In this document: piece after piece, positions 33,975 through 42,454 of the stretch
Layout: every line of letters starts with the position of its first letter
Numbering within the stretch: the first letter of the stretch is position 1
Source: Chloroflexota bacterium
GTDB lineage: Bacteria; Chloroflexota; Dehalococcoidia; Lucifugimonadales; Lucifugimonadaceae
Direction of reading: 5' to 3'
Assembly (NCBI GenBank): GCA_002714425.1
Contig: PAXI01000012.1
Location: 39,116 to 82,184 of the forward strand
DNA: 43,069 bases
Notes under the pieces: generated by a model
Database searches by the model: none
Seen by the model: the letters and a program-made list of their open reading frames with translations, nothing else
Told to the model about the DNA's origin: nothing
Position numbers and translations under genes: made by a program

Positions 33975-34613
33975 ATGTCTGAAAAAAAAACTTTTTCTAT
34001 CGGTGAATTATCAGAAATGAGTAATCTCTCCACTGCAACTATTAATTATTATGTAAAAATAGGTGTCCTTGCTCCTCCAAAAAAAATTAATAAAACAAGA
34101 GCAATATATTCTGAAAATCACATAAAGATTCTAAAAAAAATAAAAAACCTTAAGAAGAAAAAAATAAATCTGAATGGTATTAAAGAAATAATAAACAATT
34201 CAGATTACTCAAATATAATTAATAATAAAATAAAAAATGAGAAAATTAGTATTAATCAATTAATTGTTAATAGCAATATTTCTCAAGATATATATGAAAA
34301 ACTTATTGACGCTAGAATAATTAAATTTCCAAAAACATCTGATCAAGGTATCCCGTACCACACATTAAATGATTTTGCTCTTTCTCAAGCTATTGGAGAA
34401 ATAATAAATCATGGTGTTAATATTGAACAAATCTTAAAAAATAAAGACCATTCTATTCTCTCAAAATCAGAATCAATGCTATTGGCTGAGTATATAAAAT
34501 CAATAGAAGGTGAAAAAAATAGAAAAAATATTTCTAGCATTATTCAATCTTTTGACACTATAAGAAAATATTTGAGAAGATTAGAATTAGAAAAAATTTT
34601 ATATAGAAAATAA
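33975..34613 (+). CDS. MerR-family regulator with two winged-helix segments
   Basis: 212 residues from ATG 33975; GTG 33963 also opens the frame but lies inside the permease gene. The N-terminal MerR domain is clear (FSIGELSEMSNLSTATINYY, then a wing and KILKKIKNLKKKKINLNGI). A second similar segment follows at about 90-145 (ISINQLIVNSNISQDIYEKL, then YHTLNDFALSQAIGEIINHG), which looks like another MerR-type helix-turn-helix. There is no obvious effector domain with Cys or a long dimer coiled coil. As the last gene of the exporter operon it probably regulates it. Confidence 0.75.
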   Translation: MSEKKTFSIGELSEMSNLSTATINYYVKIGVLAPPKKINKTRAIYSENHIKILKKIKNLKKKKINLNGIKEIINNSDYSNIINNKIKNEKISINQLIVNSNISQDIYEKLIDARIIKFPKTSDQGIPYHTLNDFALSQAIGEIINHGVNIEQILKNKDHSILSKSESMLLAEYIKSIEGEKNRKNISSIIQSFDTIRKYLRRLELEKILYRK

Positions 34614-34614
34614 T

Positions 34615-34998
34615 TTAATTTCTTCTTTTTGTCTTAACATAGTCCAGTATTGCCATCAGTCCATCTTCATTCGCACCCAGTGATTTCGCTTTCTTGAAAT
34701 CCTTTGATGAATTTTCATCTTCTCCAATAGCATAATAAGCTACACATCTGTTACCATATGCATCAACTAGCTTATTATCAAGTAATATAGCATTTGAGAG
34801 ATTTATGATTGCTTGCTCAAAGTTTCCTAAACTTAGGTGAGCAGTTCCCAAATTAAACTGTATTTTTGGGTTTTTAGGATCTAGCCAAGCTGCTTCTTCA
34901 AACATCTTAGAAGCATCATTTGGATTACCAAGTTGTGCTAATTTTAATCCTTTATCAAATAATATTTTTGATTTTTTTATATCTTCATTTACTTTCAT
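34615..34998 (-). CDS. TPR-repeat protein
   Basis: 127 residues, about three tetratricopeptide repeats (about 12-110): GLKLAQLGNPNDASKMFEEA, then FNLGTAHLSLGNFEQAI, then YGNRCVAYYAIGEDENSSKDF. No signal peptide. Likely a small scaffold or chaperone-like protein with unknown partners. Its start follows the alpha/beta hydrolase stop by one base, so the two are co-transcribed, and its stop faces the MerR gene with a one-base gap. Confidence 0.75.
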   Translation of the reverse strand: MKVNEDIKKSKILFDKGLKLAQLGNPNDASKMFEEAAWLDPKNPKIQFNLGTAHLSLGNFEQAIINLSNAILLDNKLVDAYGNRCVAYYAIGEDENSSKDFKKAKSLGANEDGLMAILDYVKTKRRN

Positions 34999-34999
34999 A

Positions 35000-35920
35000 T
35001 CAATTAATATCTAATAAAAATTTTCTCATCAATAAATTAACTTTTTTACTTTTTTCAACTAATGGAATATGCCCGCTATTCTTAACTAATTCTAATGAAG
35101 AATTTTCAACTAATTTTTTTATCCTATATCCATGTCTCAATGGAAATATTTTATCATTTTCACCCCAAATAATTAAAATATTTTTTTGTATAGAAGATAG
35201 CTCTTTATCATTAAATATCATTTTTTGACCAAAAATATTTGTAACTGCATATAAACTTTTTCTCAAAGCTTCCGAATGATTATCAACTTTTGTTACTTTA
35301 AATGCATAATCTTTATATACATCGAATCCAGGAAATCTCGTTGACTGAACTTCTAAATTTTTTATTAACATATCGTTAGATCTGTTATTATTTTTATTTA
35401 TTAAAAATTTTCCTAAAATAGGCACAGTGGCTAATCTAAATACCAAAGGAAACTCTTTTCCAAGCCCTGCAGAATCCATTAATATTACTCTTAAGAATCT
35501 TTCTGGAAATTTTAGTAAACAAGCAATTAGTCCCTGTCCACCCATTGATAATCCAACAACATTCGTTTTTACCAAACCTAGATTATCCATAAATGAGATT
35601 ATATAATTTCTCAATGAATCATTTAATGGTTTATTGTATGGTGTCCTATCAGATAAACCGAAACATGGATGATCAGGAACTATAACTCTATAAAATCTAG
35701 AAAAAAATCTTATCTGATTAAAGAAAATTCCTGAACCAGCTCCTCCTCCATGTAATAATAGTAGTGGTTCACCTTTACCATATTCTAAATAGTGTATATT
35801 TATTCCATTAATATTTGTATAGTGACCCTGATAACCCAATCCAACGAACTCTAGTAATGAACAAAGTGACTTATATACATTTTCTTGACTTTTAGTAAAA
35901 TTGATAATATTTTTGTCCAT
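35000..35920 (-). CDS. Alpha/beta-hydrolase fold enzyme
   Basis: 306-residue serine hydrolase. Oxyanion region HGGGAGSG near 57-64; nucleophile elbow GLSMGG with Ser125; Asp256 in WGENDKIFP; His284 in NSGHIPLVE complete the triad. The N-terminal 35 residues precede the fold. The family is broad: esterases, C-C bond hydrolases and haloperoxidase-like enzymes. No neighbour specifies the substrate. First gene of a pair with the TPR protein. Confidence 0.85.
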   Translation of the reverse strand: MDKNIINFTKSQENVYKSLCSLLEFVGLGYQGHYTNINGINIHYLEYGKGEPLLLLHGGGAGSGIFFNQIRFFSRFYRVIVPDHPCFGLSDRTPYNKPLNDSLRNYIISFMDNLGLVKTNVVGLSMGGQGLIACLLKFPERFLRVILMDSAGLGKEFPLVFRLATVPILGKFLINKNNNRSNDMLIKNLEVQSTRFPGFDVYKDYAFKVTKVDNHSEALRKSLYAVTNIFGQKMIFNDKELSSIQKNILIIWGENDKIFPLRHGYRIKKLVENSSLELVKNSGHIPLVEKSKKVNLLMRKFLLDIN

Positions 35921-35998
35921 AATTGGTTAAAATTTCTTATGTTTTAAGGTTATGTTAAATGGAATATAATTAAAATAACAATTAATGATAGATCAAAT

Positions 35999-36844
35999 AT
36001 GAAAAATTATAAACATCCCAATGATAGAGGATATACCAATCCTGAATTGTTTGTAACTACTGATTGGCTAGAAGATAATATAAATAAACCTAATCTTCAG
36101 ATAGTTGATGTAGATTCTCCTGAAGAGTATCGCCTTGGTCATATCCCTGGAGCATCTAATCCAATAGATAATTTTTATAAGACTTCTCTTGAAGATAGAA
36201 CACATCTTCAAGCCCCTGAAATATTTTCTGAAACAATGTCTAAACTAGGTATTGATAACTCAACACAAGTCATATGTTATGATCGTTCTGCAGGATTGTA
36301 TTCATTCAGACTTATTTGGGCCCTATATTATCACGGGCACAAAAATGTAAAATTTTTGGATGGAGGATACCCTAAATGGATTCACGAAAATCGCGAAGTT
36401 ACAAAAAATGAAACCATGACAGAAAATAAAATATTTAATACAAAAATTGACAAAAATATTTTTGCTGATAAAGATTTTTTACAAAAAAGCTTAGATGATA
36501 AATCAATTATAATTCTTGATGTTCGGAGTGACGATGAACGTAACGGGGTCAACTTAAGAGGAGGCTCTAGAGGAGGCAGAATACCTAGCTCAGTGCATAT
36601 TGAATGGAAGAATTTCCATACAACAGGAAATATACCTATATTAAAGAGTGCAGAAGAAATAAGAAGAATACTTTCTGAAAATAGTATTACCAAAGATAAA
36701 AATATAATTACTTACTGTCAAGGTGGAATTCGTGCAGCACATACTTTTTGGGCATTGAAATTGTCTGGATTTAATAATGTAAAAAATTATGATGGATCTT
36801 GGAGAGAATGGGCTGAAGATTTTTCATGCCCAATAGAAAATTAA
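35999..36844 (+). CDS. Two-domain thiosulfate/3-mercaptopyruvate sulfurtransferase
   Basis: 281-residue tandem rhodanese. The N-terminal non-catalytic domain (about 15-130) has VDVDSPEEYRLGHIPGA and DGGYPKW; the C-terminal domain (about 155-280) has LDVRSDDERNG and the catalytic Cys240 in the loop CQGGIRA. The loop is neither the CRKGVT of thiosulfate sulfurtransferases nor the CGSGVT of mercaptopyruvate sulfurtransferases, so the donor is uncertain. It stands 31 bases before the Usp gene and may share its transcript. Confidence 0.88.
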   Translation: MKNYKHPNDRGYTNPELFVTTDWLEDNINKPNLQIVDVDSPEEYRLGHIPGASNPIDNFYKTSLEDRTHLQAPEIFSETMSKLGIDNSTQVICYDRSAGLYSFRLIWALYYHGHKNVKFLDGGYPKWIHENREVTKNETMTENKIFNTKIDKNIFADKDFLQKSLDDKSIIILDVRSDDERNGVNLRGGSRGGRIPSSVHIEWKNFHTTGNIPILKSAEEIRRILSENSITKDKNIITYCQGGIRAAHTFWALKLSGFNNVKNYDGSWREWAEDFSCPIEN

Positions 36845-36874
36845 TTATTTCAATTAACTAAAAATCAGAATAAA

Positions 36875-37801
36875 ATGAAAATGAATAACACAAATTTAAA
36901 CAATTCTATGGACATTAAAAAAATCTTAGTCCCTTTAGATGGGTCTTCTAAATCTGAAAAGATTTTACCTTATGCATGGCTTTTTTCAGAATGGTTTTCT
37001 AGTGAGTTGAATTTGTTCCATTCATTACCACCAAAACACCCATTGGCAAACTTAAAAAACAACTACTCATTCGTCCCAGATAATAATAATGATCGAGGGC
37101 TATTGTTAGCAGGTCTTTATATGAAAGAAGTACAGGAACATTTAGGTAAGCATAACATAAATTCAAAATGGGGAATAGCATCCGGGCAGATTGCATCCAT
37201 GATTGTATCTAGAGCAGTTACAAGTTCTATAGAATTAATTGCAATGATAGCAAATCCAACAAATAAAATAAAAAGAATTTTTTTTCCAAAATCTATTGAT
37301 TATTTGTGGAAAACTACATCCTGTCCAATACTTATCGTAAAAAATAATAGCTTCAATAGTAACTCGACAAATTCTATTACCCCCTCTGAAATCATAACTT
37401 CAAAAGAGATAATTACAAATCCAGTGCTATCAAAGTTAATTACCTCTATATCATTAGCGACCAATGTACCATTATTAATCTTTTTAGATAAAGAAGAAAC
37501 TGAATTAGATGAGAAAATATCTAAATTACTTGATGATTATAAAATTAAATATAATATACTTTATTCTCAAAAAAATATTACCGAATCCATTAAAAAAGCT
37601 GCAATGAATAGTCCTCGTGCATGGATCGTTATAAACTCAAAATTACGATACGGAATAAATAGAGCAATCAATGGAAGTAATGCTGATGCTATTTTCAGAA
37701 GTACTGACAACCCTATAATTATCGTACCTGATAAGCATATAGTTAACCAAAGATCTAATCAGGTTCATAAAAATACGCAAAACTTAGAGATAAACAATTA
37801 A
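36875..37801 (+). CDS. Tandem universal stress protein (UspA-like)
   Basis: 308 residues with two Usp-like alpha/beta domains: about 13-155 (KKILVPLDGSSKSEKILPYA to CPILIVKN) and a diverged second (about 185-295, ending in NPIIIVPDK). The G-x2-G-x9-G-S/T ATP motif expected near the end of the domains is not seen, so both may be of the non-ATP-binding type. ATG 36908 is an alternative start. Its stop shares TTAA (37798-37801) with the opposite gene. Confidence 0.78.
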   Translation: MKMNNTNLNNSMDIKKILVPLDGSSKSEKILPYAWLFSEWFSSELNLFHSLPPKHPLANLKNNYSFVPDNNNDRGLLLAGLYMKEVQEHLGKHNINSKWGIASGQIASMIVSRAVTSSIELIAMIANPTNKIKRIFFPKSIDYLWKTTSCPILIVKNNSFNSNSTNSITPSEIITSKEIITNPVLSKLITSISLATNVPLLIFLDKEETELDEKISKLLDDYKIKYNILYSQKNITESIKKAAMNSPRAWIVINSKLRYGINRAINGSNADAIFRSTDNPIIIVPDKHIVNQRSNQVHKNTQNLEINN

Positions 37802-38154
37802 GTTTTTTCCTGATTTTTTCTTATTATGTAACTTATCAAAGCACCTATAGTACTACCAAACCAGGTATATGGAATTAATACTAACAAGATAACAATAAAA
37901 ATATCTGATGTTATTCCAAAAACCTCATTAATACCAAATATAACTCTAAATAATATAAATATCAATCCTGGAATAGACATCAGAAGTGACATGAATAATC
38001 CAAACCTTATAGTAGTTTTTTCATCAGTTTTTGCAATCCCTCCTCCAATAAATCCTGCAACAAAAGGGCTTATTGGCACAGCTATAAAGTGAACTATTGG
38101 TATCGGTATCGAAACCAACATTATCAAAAAACCAACTAGAACACCATTAATCAA
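37798..38154 (-). CDS. Small polytopic membrane protein, unknown
   Basis: 118 residues with about four hydrophobic helices (about 4-18, 22-42, 50-72, 82-110) and a basic end (IIRKNQEKT). Glycine-rich AGFIGGGIA suggests tight helix packing. It starts at TTG 38154, 12 bases after the Ldh2 gene stop, with only a weak AAGAAG upstream. Last gene of the transketolase-like operon. Family not recognised. Confidence 0.55.
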   Translation of the reverse strand: MINGVLVGFLIMLVSIPIPIVHFIAVPISPFVAGFIGGGIAKTDEKTTIRFGLFMSLLMSIPGLIFILFRVIFGINEVFGITSDIFIVILLVLIPYTWFGSTIGALISYIIRKNQEKT

Positions 38155-38166
38155 CTTATCATCTTC

Positions 38167-39258
38167 TTATAAGTTTTCTGGAATTTCTAACTCAGAACAA
38201 ATATTCTTAAACCACTCAATTACTTCTGGGTGTAAGGGTATACCTTTTTTTCTTCTCTCTATTCTTACTTCATGCTCAGGAAGCCCAGGATAAAAAACTC
38301 TATCATGACCAGGCATAGGTTTTGTTGTCTTAAAACCTTTCATCATTTCATCCATATTATTCTTAAATTCATGGATATCACCAAATGCATCAACTGAATA
38401 TGCTGCTACAAAATGCCCTCTTCTATTATCTGATAAGTTTGCAAATCCTTCTGCAAAAGAAAGTTGTCCACATAAAATATCAACCATAATTCCTAAACCA
38501 TATCCTTTGTGAGAACCAAGTTCTCTTGTAGAACCTAACGGTAATTGCCTTCTAACAGAATTAGCCGCAAAATCTGCAGAATTCCCACCTCGCATATCAG
38601 GAGTACCATCTTCATTAGCTACCCATCCTGGTTCCATCCCTTTTCCCATTCGGTTAGCCAAACCTATTTTATTTCCTGCTATAGAAGTCATTGCTGCATC
38701 AAACATAAAATGTGGCTGGTTATTACATGGCGCAGCAAAAGCTATAGGATTTGTACCTAGTTTAGGTTCTGCACCAAAAGTTGGTATCATTGCATTACCT
38801 CCCCCGGTCATACACCAACCAATCATATCTTTCTCTGCAGCAATCATAGCATGGTATCCAGCTGCGCCCAAATGCCCAGAATTTCTTATAGAAACAACTC
38901 CTATACCAACTTCTTTAGCTTTTTTTATTGCAATTTCCATGGCTTTTGGCGCAATTATAATTCCAAGCCCTTTATCACCATCTATGGTTGCAGTAGAAGG
39001 AGTTTCTTTTACAATATCAAGTTTTGGTGTGGGATTGAGAACTTTTGAATTATATAAATCAACATAAGATCTTAGCATATTGGAAACGCCATGAGTATCA
39101 ATCCCACTCTCATCAGCAAAAATTAATACATCTGCACCTAACACAGCTTCATCTTTTGGTACTCCACACTTAATAAAAATCTCTTCAACTAATCCTCTAA
39201 GTTTCTTTACATCTATTCTTACAGCGATATCATCTGGTACTTGGAAATGTTTTAACAA
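38167..39258 (-). CDS. Ldh2/malate-lactate dehydrogenase family oxidoreductase
   Basis: 363-residue NAD(P)-dependent 2-hydroxyacid dehydrogenase of the Ldh2/YlbC/YiaK fold (members use malate, lactate, sulfolactate, ureidoglycolate or 2,3-diketogulonate). Diagnostic segments: ESGIDTHGVSNML, VVSIRNSGHLGAAGYHA, LGTNPIAFAAP, GSHKGYGLGIMVDIL. The frame extends to TTG 39273, but AGGAG lies within those codons; TTG 39258 is seven bases after it and is the better start. Position after a transketolase-like enzyme suggests a role with its oxo- or hydroxy-acid substrate. Confidence 0.85.
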   Translation of the reverse strand: MLKHFQVPDDIAVRIDVKKLRGLVEEIFIKCGVPKDEAVLGADVLIFADESGIDTHGVSNMLRSYVDLYNSKVLNPTPKLDIVKETPSTATIDGDKGLGIIIAPKAMEIAIKKAKEVGIGVVSIRNSGHLGAAGYHAMIAAEKDMIGWCMTGGGNAMIPTFGAEPKLGTNPIAFAAPCNNQPHFMFDAAMTSIAGNKIGLANRMGKGMEPGWVANEDGTPDMRGGNSADFAANSVRRQLPLGSTRELGSHKGYGLGIMVDILCGQLSFAEGFANLSDNRRGHFVAAYSVDAFGDIHEFKNNMDEMMKGFKTTKPMPGHDRVFYPGLPEHEVRIERRKKGIPLHPEVIEWFKNICSELEIPENL

Positions 39259-39323
39259 ATGCTTACTCCTCAAGTTACAATTATTAATAATTTATATCTG
39301 AATCATACAAAATTTTATTATAT

Positions 39324-39809
39324 TTAGTTATTAAAATAACTAACTATTTGATTTTTTCTATATGAAAAAATTTTTACTAAATCTTTTTTTACATAAAAAT
39401 AATTAATTGCTCTACCTAAAAATCCAAAAGGAATTCTATAGTCCACTATGTCTTCCACAACTGTCTCTTTATCTGAGAGTCTAATAATTTTATGTAAATG
39501 TCTCCAATGATTATATGGCCCAATCAATTGTTTATCAACAAAAGAATTTGGTGGGTCCCATAATTCAATTAAACTTCTCCATCTTACACTAATCATATGA
39601 AGTTTTAATTTATAGTCTATTATAGTATTTTTCTTCATTGTTATAGGCCGAGGAGTTTCAATATTAAATCTCAACCAAGGAGGGGTTATAAAATTCAAGT
39701 TATCAGCACTTGAAAAAAAATTAAATGTATCATCTACAGATGCATTAACTATAGTCTTGTCATGAAGTCTATATAAGTTATTTTTTTTTCTTGTAATTTC
39801 TATGTTCAA
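39324..39809 (-). CDS. SRPBCC (START-like) ligand-binding protein
   Basis: 161 residues of the SRPBCC fold: VNASVDDTFNFFSSADNLNFITPPWLRFNI (shown as VNASVDDTFNFF, then LNFITPPWLRFNI), TIIDYKLKLHMISVRWRS, GPYNHWRHLHKI and VDYRIPFGFLG. Such proteins hold a hydrophobic ligand in a helix-grip cavity. It follows the transketolase-like gene by nine bases, with a TTG start and no Shine-Dalgarno sequence. Function unknown. Confidence 0.75.
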   Translation of the reverse strand: MNIEITRKKNNLYRLHDKTIVNASVDDTFNFFSSADNLNFITPPWLRFNIETPRPITMKKNTIIDYKLKLHMISVRWRSLIELWDPPNSFVDKQLIGPYNHWRHLHKIIRLSDKETVVEDIVDYRIPFGFLGRAINYFYVKKDLVKIFSYRKNQIVSYFNN

Positions 39810-39818
39810 CTGGGTAGT

Positions 39819-42347
39819 TTAAATTGAATTGTTCAGTCTTTTCATTCTATCGTCGTAATCATTAGCAAATTTAGATACAGCTTCTAATATTGAACTTTCA
39901 TCTAATTTTGCTTCTTTGATAACATCGTCTTCGGTACCTCCAGTTAACCATTGATCGTCAAAATCTGAGGTAAGGGAATATTCCTCAGTTAATTGGCCTA
40001 ACCCACTAACAGGCCAAACTCTTTTTGTTCCTGTAGTTATAACCATACAATTGTTCTTATCTTTATTTGATAAAACCTTCTCTTTATATTCATCTGTCTG
40101 ATGATTAAATAATTCTTCACTAATTGCTGAAATAATTTTTACATTTATTCCATTTTGTTCAATCTTATCCATTACATTTACAAGATTAACTGTTGAACTA
40201 GATCCTTGAACTAATACCACTCCATGTTTTGGTTTTGATTCATCATAATCTCTAATCATATACATACCTTTAGAAGCTGCATTTATATCTTTATCTGAAA
40301 ATTTTGATCTATCAGCTACAGGAAAGTCTGGTCTTGCGACTTCTAAAACTATGATTCCTACTTTTGGATCACGTGCTGCAATTTCTGCTGCAGCAAAGTA
40401 ACCTGGTGCAACATCATTATAATCCCAAAAACTTAATATAATAACCTGCCCTTTTGGAAATAATTTCCATACTTGTGGTGCAAAAATACCAAAATGAGTT
40501 CTTGCATCAGCTGCTGTTTCTGGACCTGAATGACCAGCCAAAATATGGGCTACACCCATTCTAAATGGTGAGTCTTGATTTTGCTGACTCCAAACACGTA
40601 AAGGTAAATACATTAATGGTGTAAATGCTCCGTATGTCCCTGAAATAGCCCAAACACCGGAGTGAATACTTGGGTCTTTTGATAAACTTTGGCTAGTAAA
40701 ACCTACAACTGTTGATGCATTCCCTGCTTCTTGAATACCAGCTTTTAAACGATTTCCAACTATATTATCTACAGGATCATAATGCCCCCATAAAGATCCA
40801 CCGTCGACATTAATTGATTCAGCTAAATCTGCAGCAGCTATTACAAACCTATTATCAGTTACATAGTTTGCCCATTTTATTATTTCTGAGATTGCTCTTC
40901 TAGTACCTTTATTGGCTCCAGGTTTCTCAAATAATGTAATCTTGATATCTTTTTTCTCGCCTGTAACAGGGTTTTTCACTGAAATATCTTTAGATTCTGA
41001 AGGTAAATTTTTTACTAATAATCGTTCATCTTGGAAAGGATCTTTTTGTGTATCTACTCTTAATGACAAATTATCATTAACTTTGTCTCCAATTTCGACG
41101 AGTTTATTTGCTAACCATTTACCAATACCTTTTTTCTCCAAAACTGACATGATTATATCTATATTAGTTTTTAATTGAATAAATTTTTCTCCAGTATTAC
41201 TCACTGGTCCATCATAAATGCCATCAAATTTTACACCATATTTATTTTCAAAAGATTTTGCCAAAGCCTGAAAGTATTCACCATTCATTGGCATTCCATA
41301 AGCGTGACTTGCATGGTCTTTTACCTGATTTATATCACCAGGTAGTTTTCCGTCAACTGCACCTGGCCAATATCCTTTTAAGGTTTTCCCTATGACAATC
41401 ATTGGTCTACGATCAGAGATGTCCCAATCTTCCATAACTTTTAAAGATGCAACTACTTGATCGTAATCAGTTGCATCATCCAACTTAAGAACATTCCATC
41501 CGTATGAAGACCACTGATCTTCTATTTTGTAAGTATCTTCTTTGACTATGCTTCCTATTAGCTCATCATCAATGCCCGCATTATTATAGGACATTAATAC
41601 CCTAAGCCTTTTACCAACTCGCTGAGCTACCGCTTGTGTTTTAAATTCTTGTGAATGTCCAGAAGTTAAGGCAAATTCCCCCTCAATAGCAATAATTTTT
41701 AATGACGGATCAGCACCCATCATATCCCAAAATGCAGCCTTACCTGCCGCAGTAGCAATTCCTATTCCTGAAGGGCCACCATTAACATCATTAGTCAAGT
41801 CTGTCGATTCAGAATGCTCTGAAAGAGCTTTTATACCCCTAATTTTTGCTTGAGCCATGGAAGGATGGTCCGCAATATTATTATCTTCTAAAATAGTTGA
41901 TAGAGCACCTGCTCCTCTTCTGAAACCAAGAGAATCTATTGATAACATTGATGTTTTTGGGTCTATTTTATATTTTTCATCTTTTGTACTATCGTATTCT
42001 CTAATTAGTGATTCTCCCATAATCATCCATAAAGCATATGTTGCTGGGGCATTATGCCCACCTGCTAGCAAAAATTTATCTGCAAATGGATGCTTAGGAT
42101 TTCTGTAGTCAAAAGTCATTCCACCATTCTCAGGCCCAGCTAGATGGGAAGCTACTACATAGGGAGTATAAGCTGTAGGCCCCCCAAAATGACCTGTCTG
42201 ATGATAATTACACATCATTACAAAAGTCATAGTGGTCATAAATCCGATATCTTCTAGCATTTCTTTATCATAATTAGGTAAATTTACAGTATTATTTTTT
42301 TCACTAGAACTATTAATAGATGAAACTACGTTTATGTTTTTACTCAT
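39819..42347 (-). CDS. Transketolase-like thiamine-diphosphate enzyme, substrate unknown
   Basis: 842 residues from ATG 42347, longer than usual transketolases (about 660). The N-terminal ThDP-binding half (about 30-380) contains LAGGHNAPA, FRRGAGALS and a divergent ThDP motif: GEF instead of GDG near residue 223, ending with NN near 255. The pyrimidine-binding half (about 480-680) has ADLAESINVDGGS, GIQEAGN with the likely activating Glu, and GHSGPETAADARTHF. A C-terminal transketolase-type domain (about 690-815) follows. It might act as a transketolase, an oxo-acid dehydrogenase E1-like or a decarboxylase-type enzyme. AGGGAG is ten bases before ATG 42347 but only one before ATG 42356. Confidence 0.75.
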   Translation of the reverse strand: MSKNINVVSSINSSSEKNNTVNLPNYDKEMLEDIGFMTTMTFVMMCNYHQTGHFGGPTAYTPYVVASHLAGPENGGMTFDYRNPKHPFADKFLLAGGHNAPATYALWMIMGESLIREYDSTKDEKYKIDPKTSMLSIDSLGFRRGAGALSTILEDNNIADHPSMAQAKIRGIKALSEHSESTDLTNDVNGGPSGIGIATAAGKAAFWDMMGADPSLKIIAIEGEFALTSGHSQEFKTQAVAQRVGKRLRVLMSYNNAGIDDELIGSIVKEDTYKIEDQWSSYGWNVLKLDDATDYDQVVASLKVMEDWDISDRRPMIVIGKTLKGYWPGAVDGKLPGDINQVKDHASHAYGMPMNGEYFQALAKSFENKYGVKFDGIYDGPVSNTGEKFIQLKTNIDIIMSVLEKKGIGKWLANKLVEIGDKVNDNLSLRVDTQKDPFQDERLLVKNLPSESKDISVKNPVTGEKKDIKITLFEKPGANKGTRRAISEIIKWANYVTDNRFVIAAADLAESINVDGGSLWGHYDPVDNIVGNRLKAGIQEAGNASTVVGFTSQSLSKDPSIHSGVWAISGTYGAFTPLMYLPLRVWSQQNQDSPFRMGVAHILAGHSGPETAADARTHFGIFAPQVWKLFPKGQVIILSFWDYNDVAPGYFAAAEIAARDPKVGIIVLEVARPDFPVADRSKFSDKDINAASKGMYMIRDYDESKPKHGVVLVQGSSSTVNLVNVMDKIEQNGINVKIISAISEELFNHQTDEYKEKVLSNKDKNNCMVITTGTKRVWPVSGLGQLTEEYSLTSDFDDQWLTGGTEDDVIKEAKLDESSILEAVSKFANDYDDRMKRLNNSI

Positions 42348-42385
42348 TTTAAACATTCTCCCTATGTTTTAAATTCTCCTAAGCA

Positions 42386-42414
42386 ATTATAGTTCGTTAT
42401 TAATAAATTATCTA
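42386..42414 (-). promoter_or_regulatory. Promoter of the transketolase-like operon
   Basis: Minus-strand TAGATA (42414-42409), 17-base spacer, then a perfect TATAAT (42391-42386). Transcription would begin near 42379, giving a leader of about 32 bases that carries the AGGGAG ribosome binding site. Confidence 0.55.
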
Positions 42415-42454
42415 TCTTATTTTATTTAAATAGAATAGATTACATATTGTTTTT

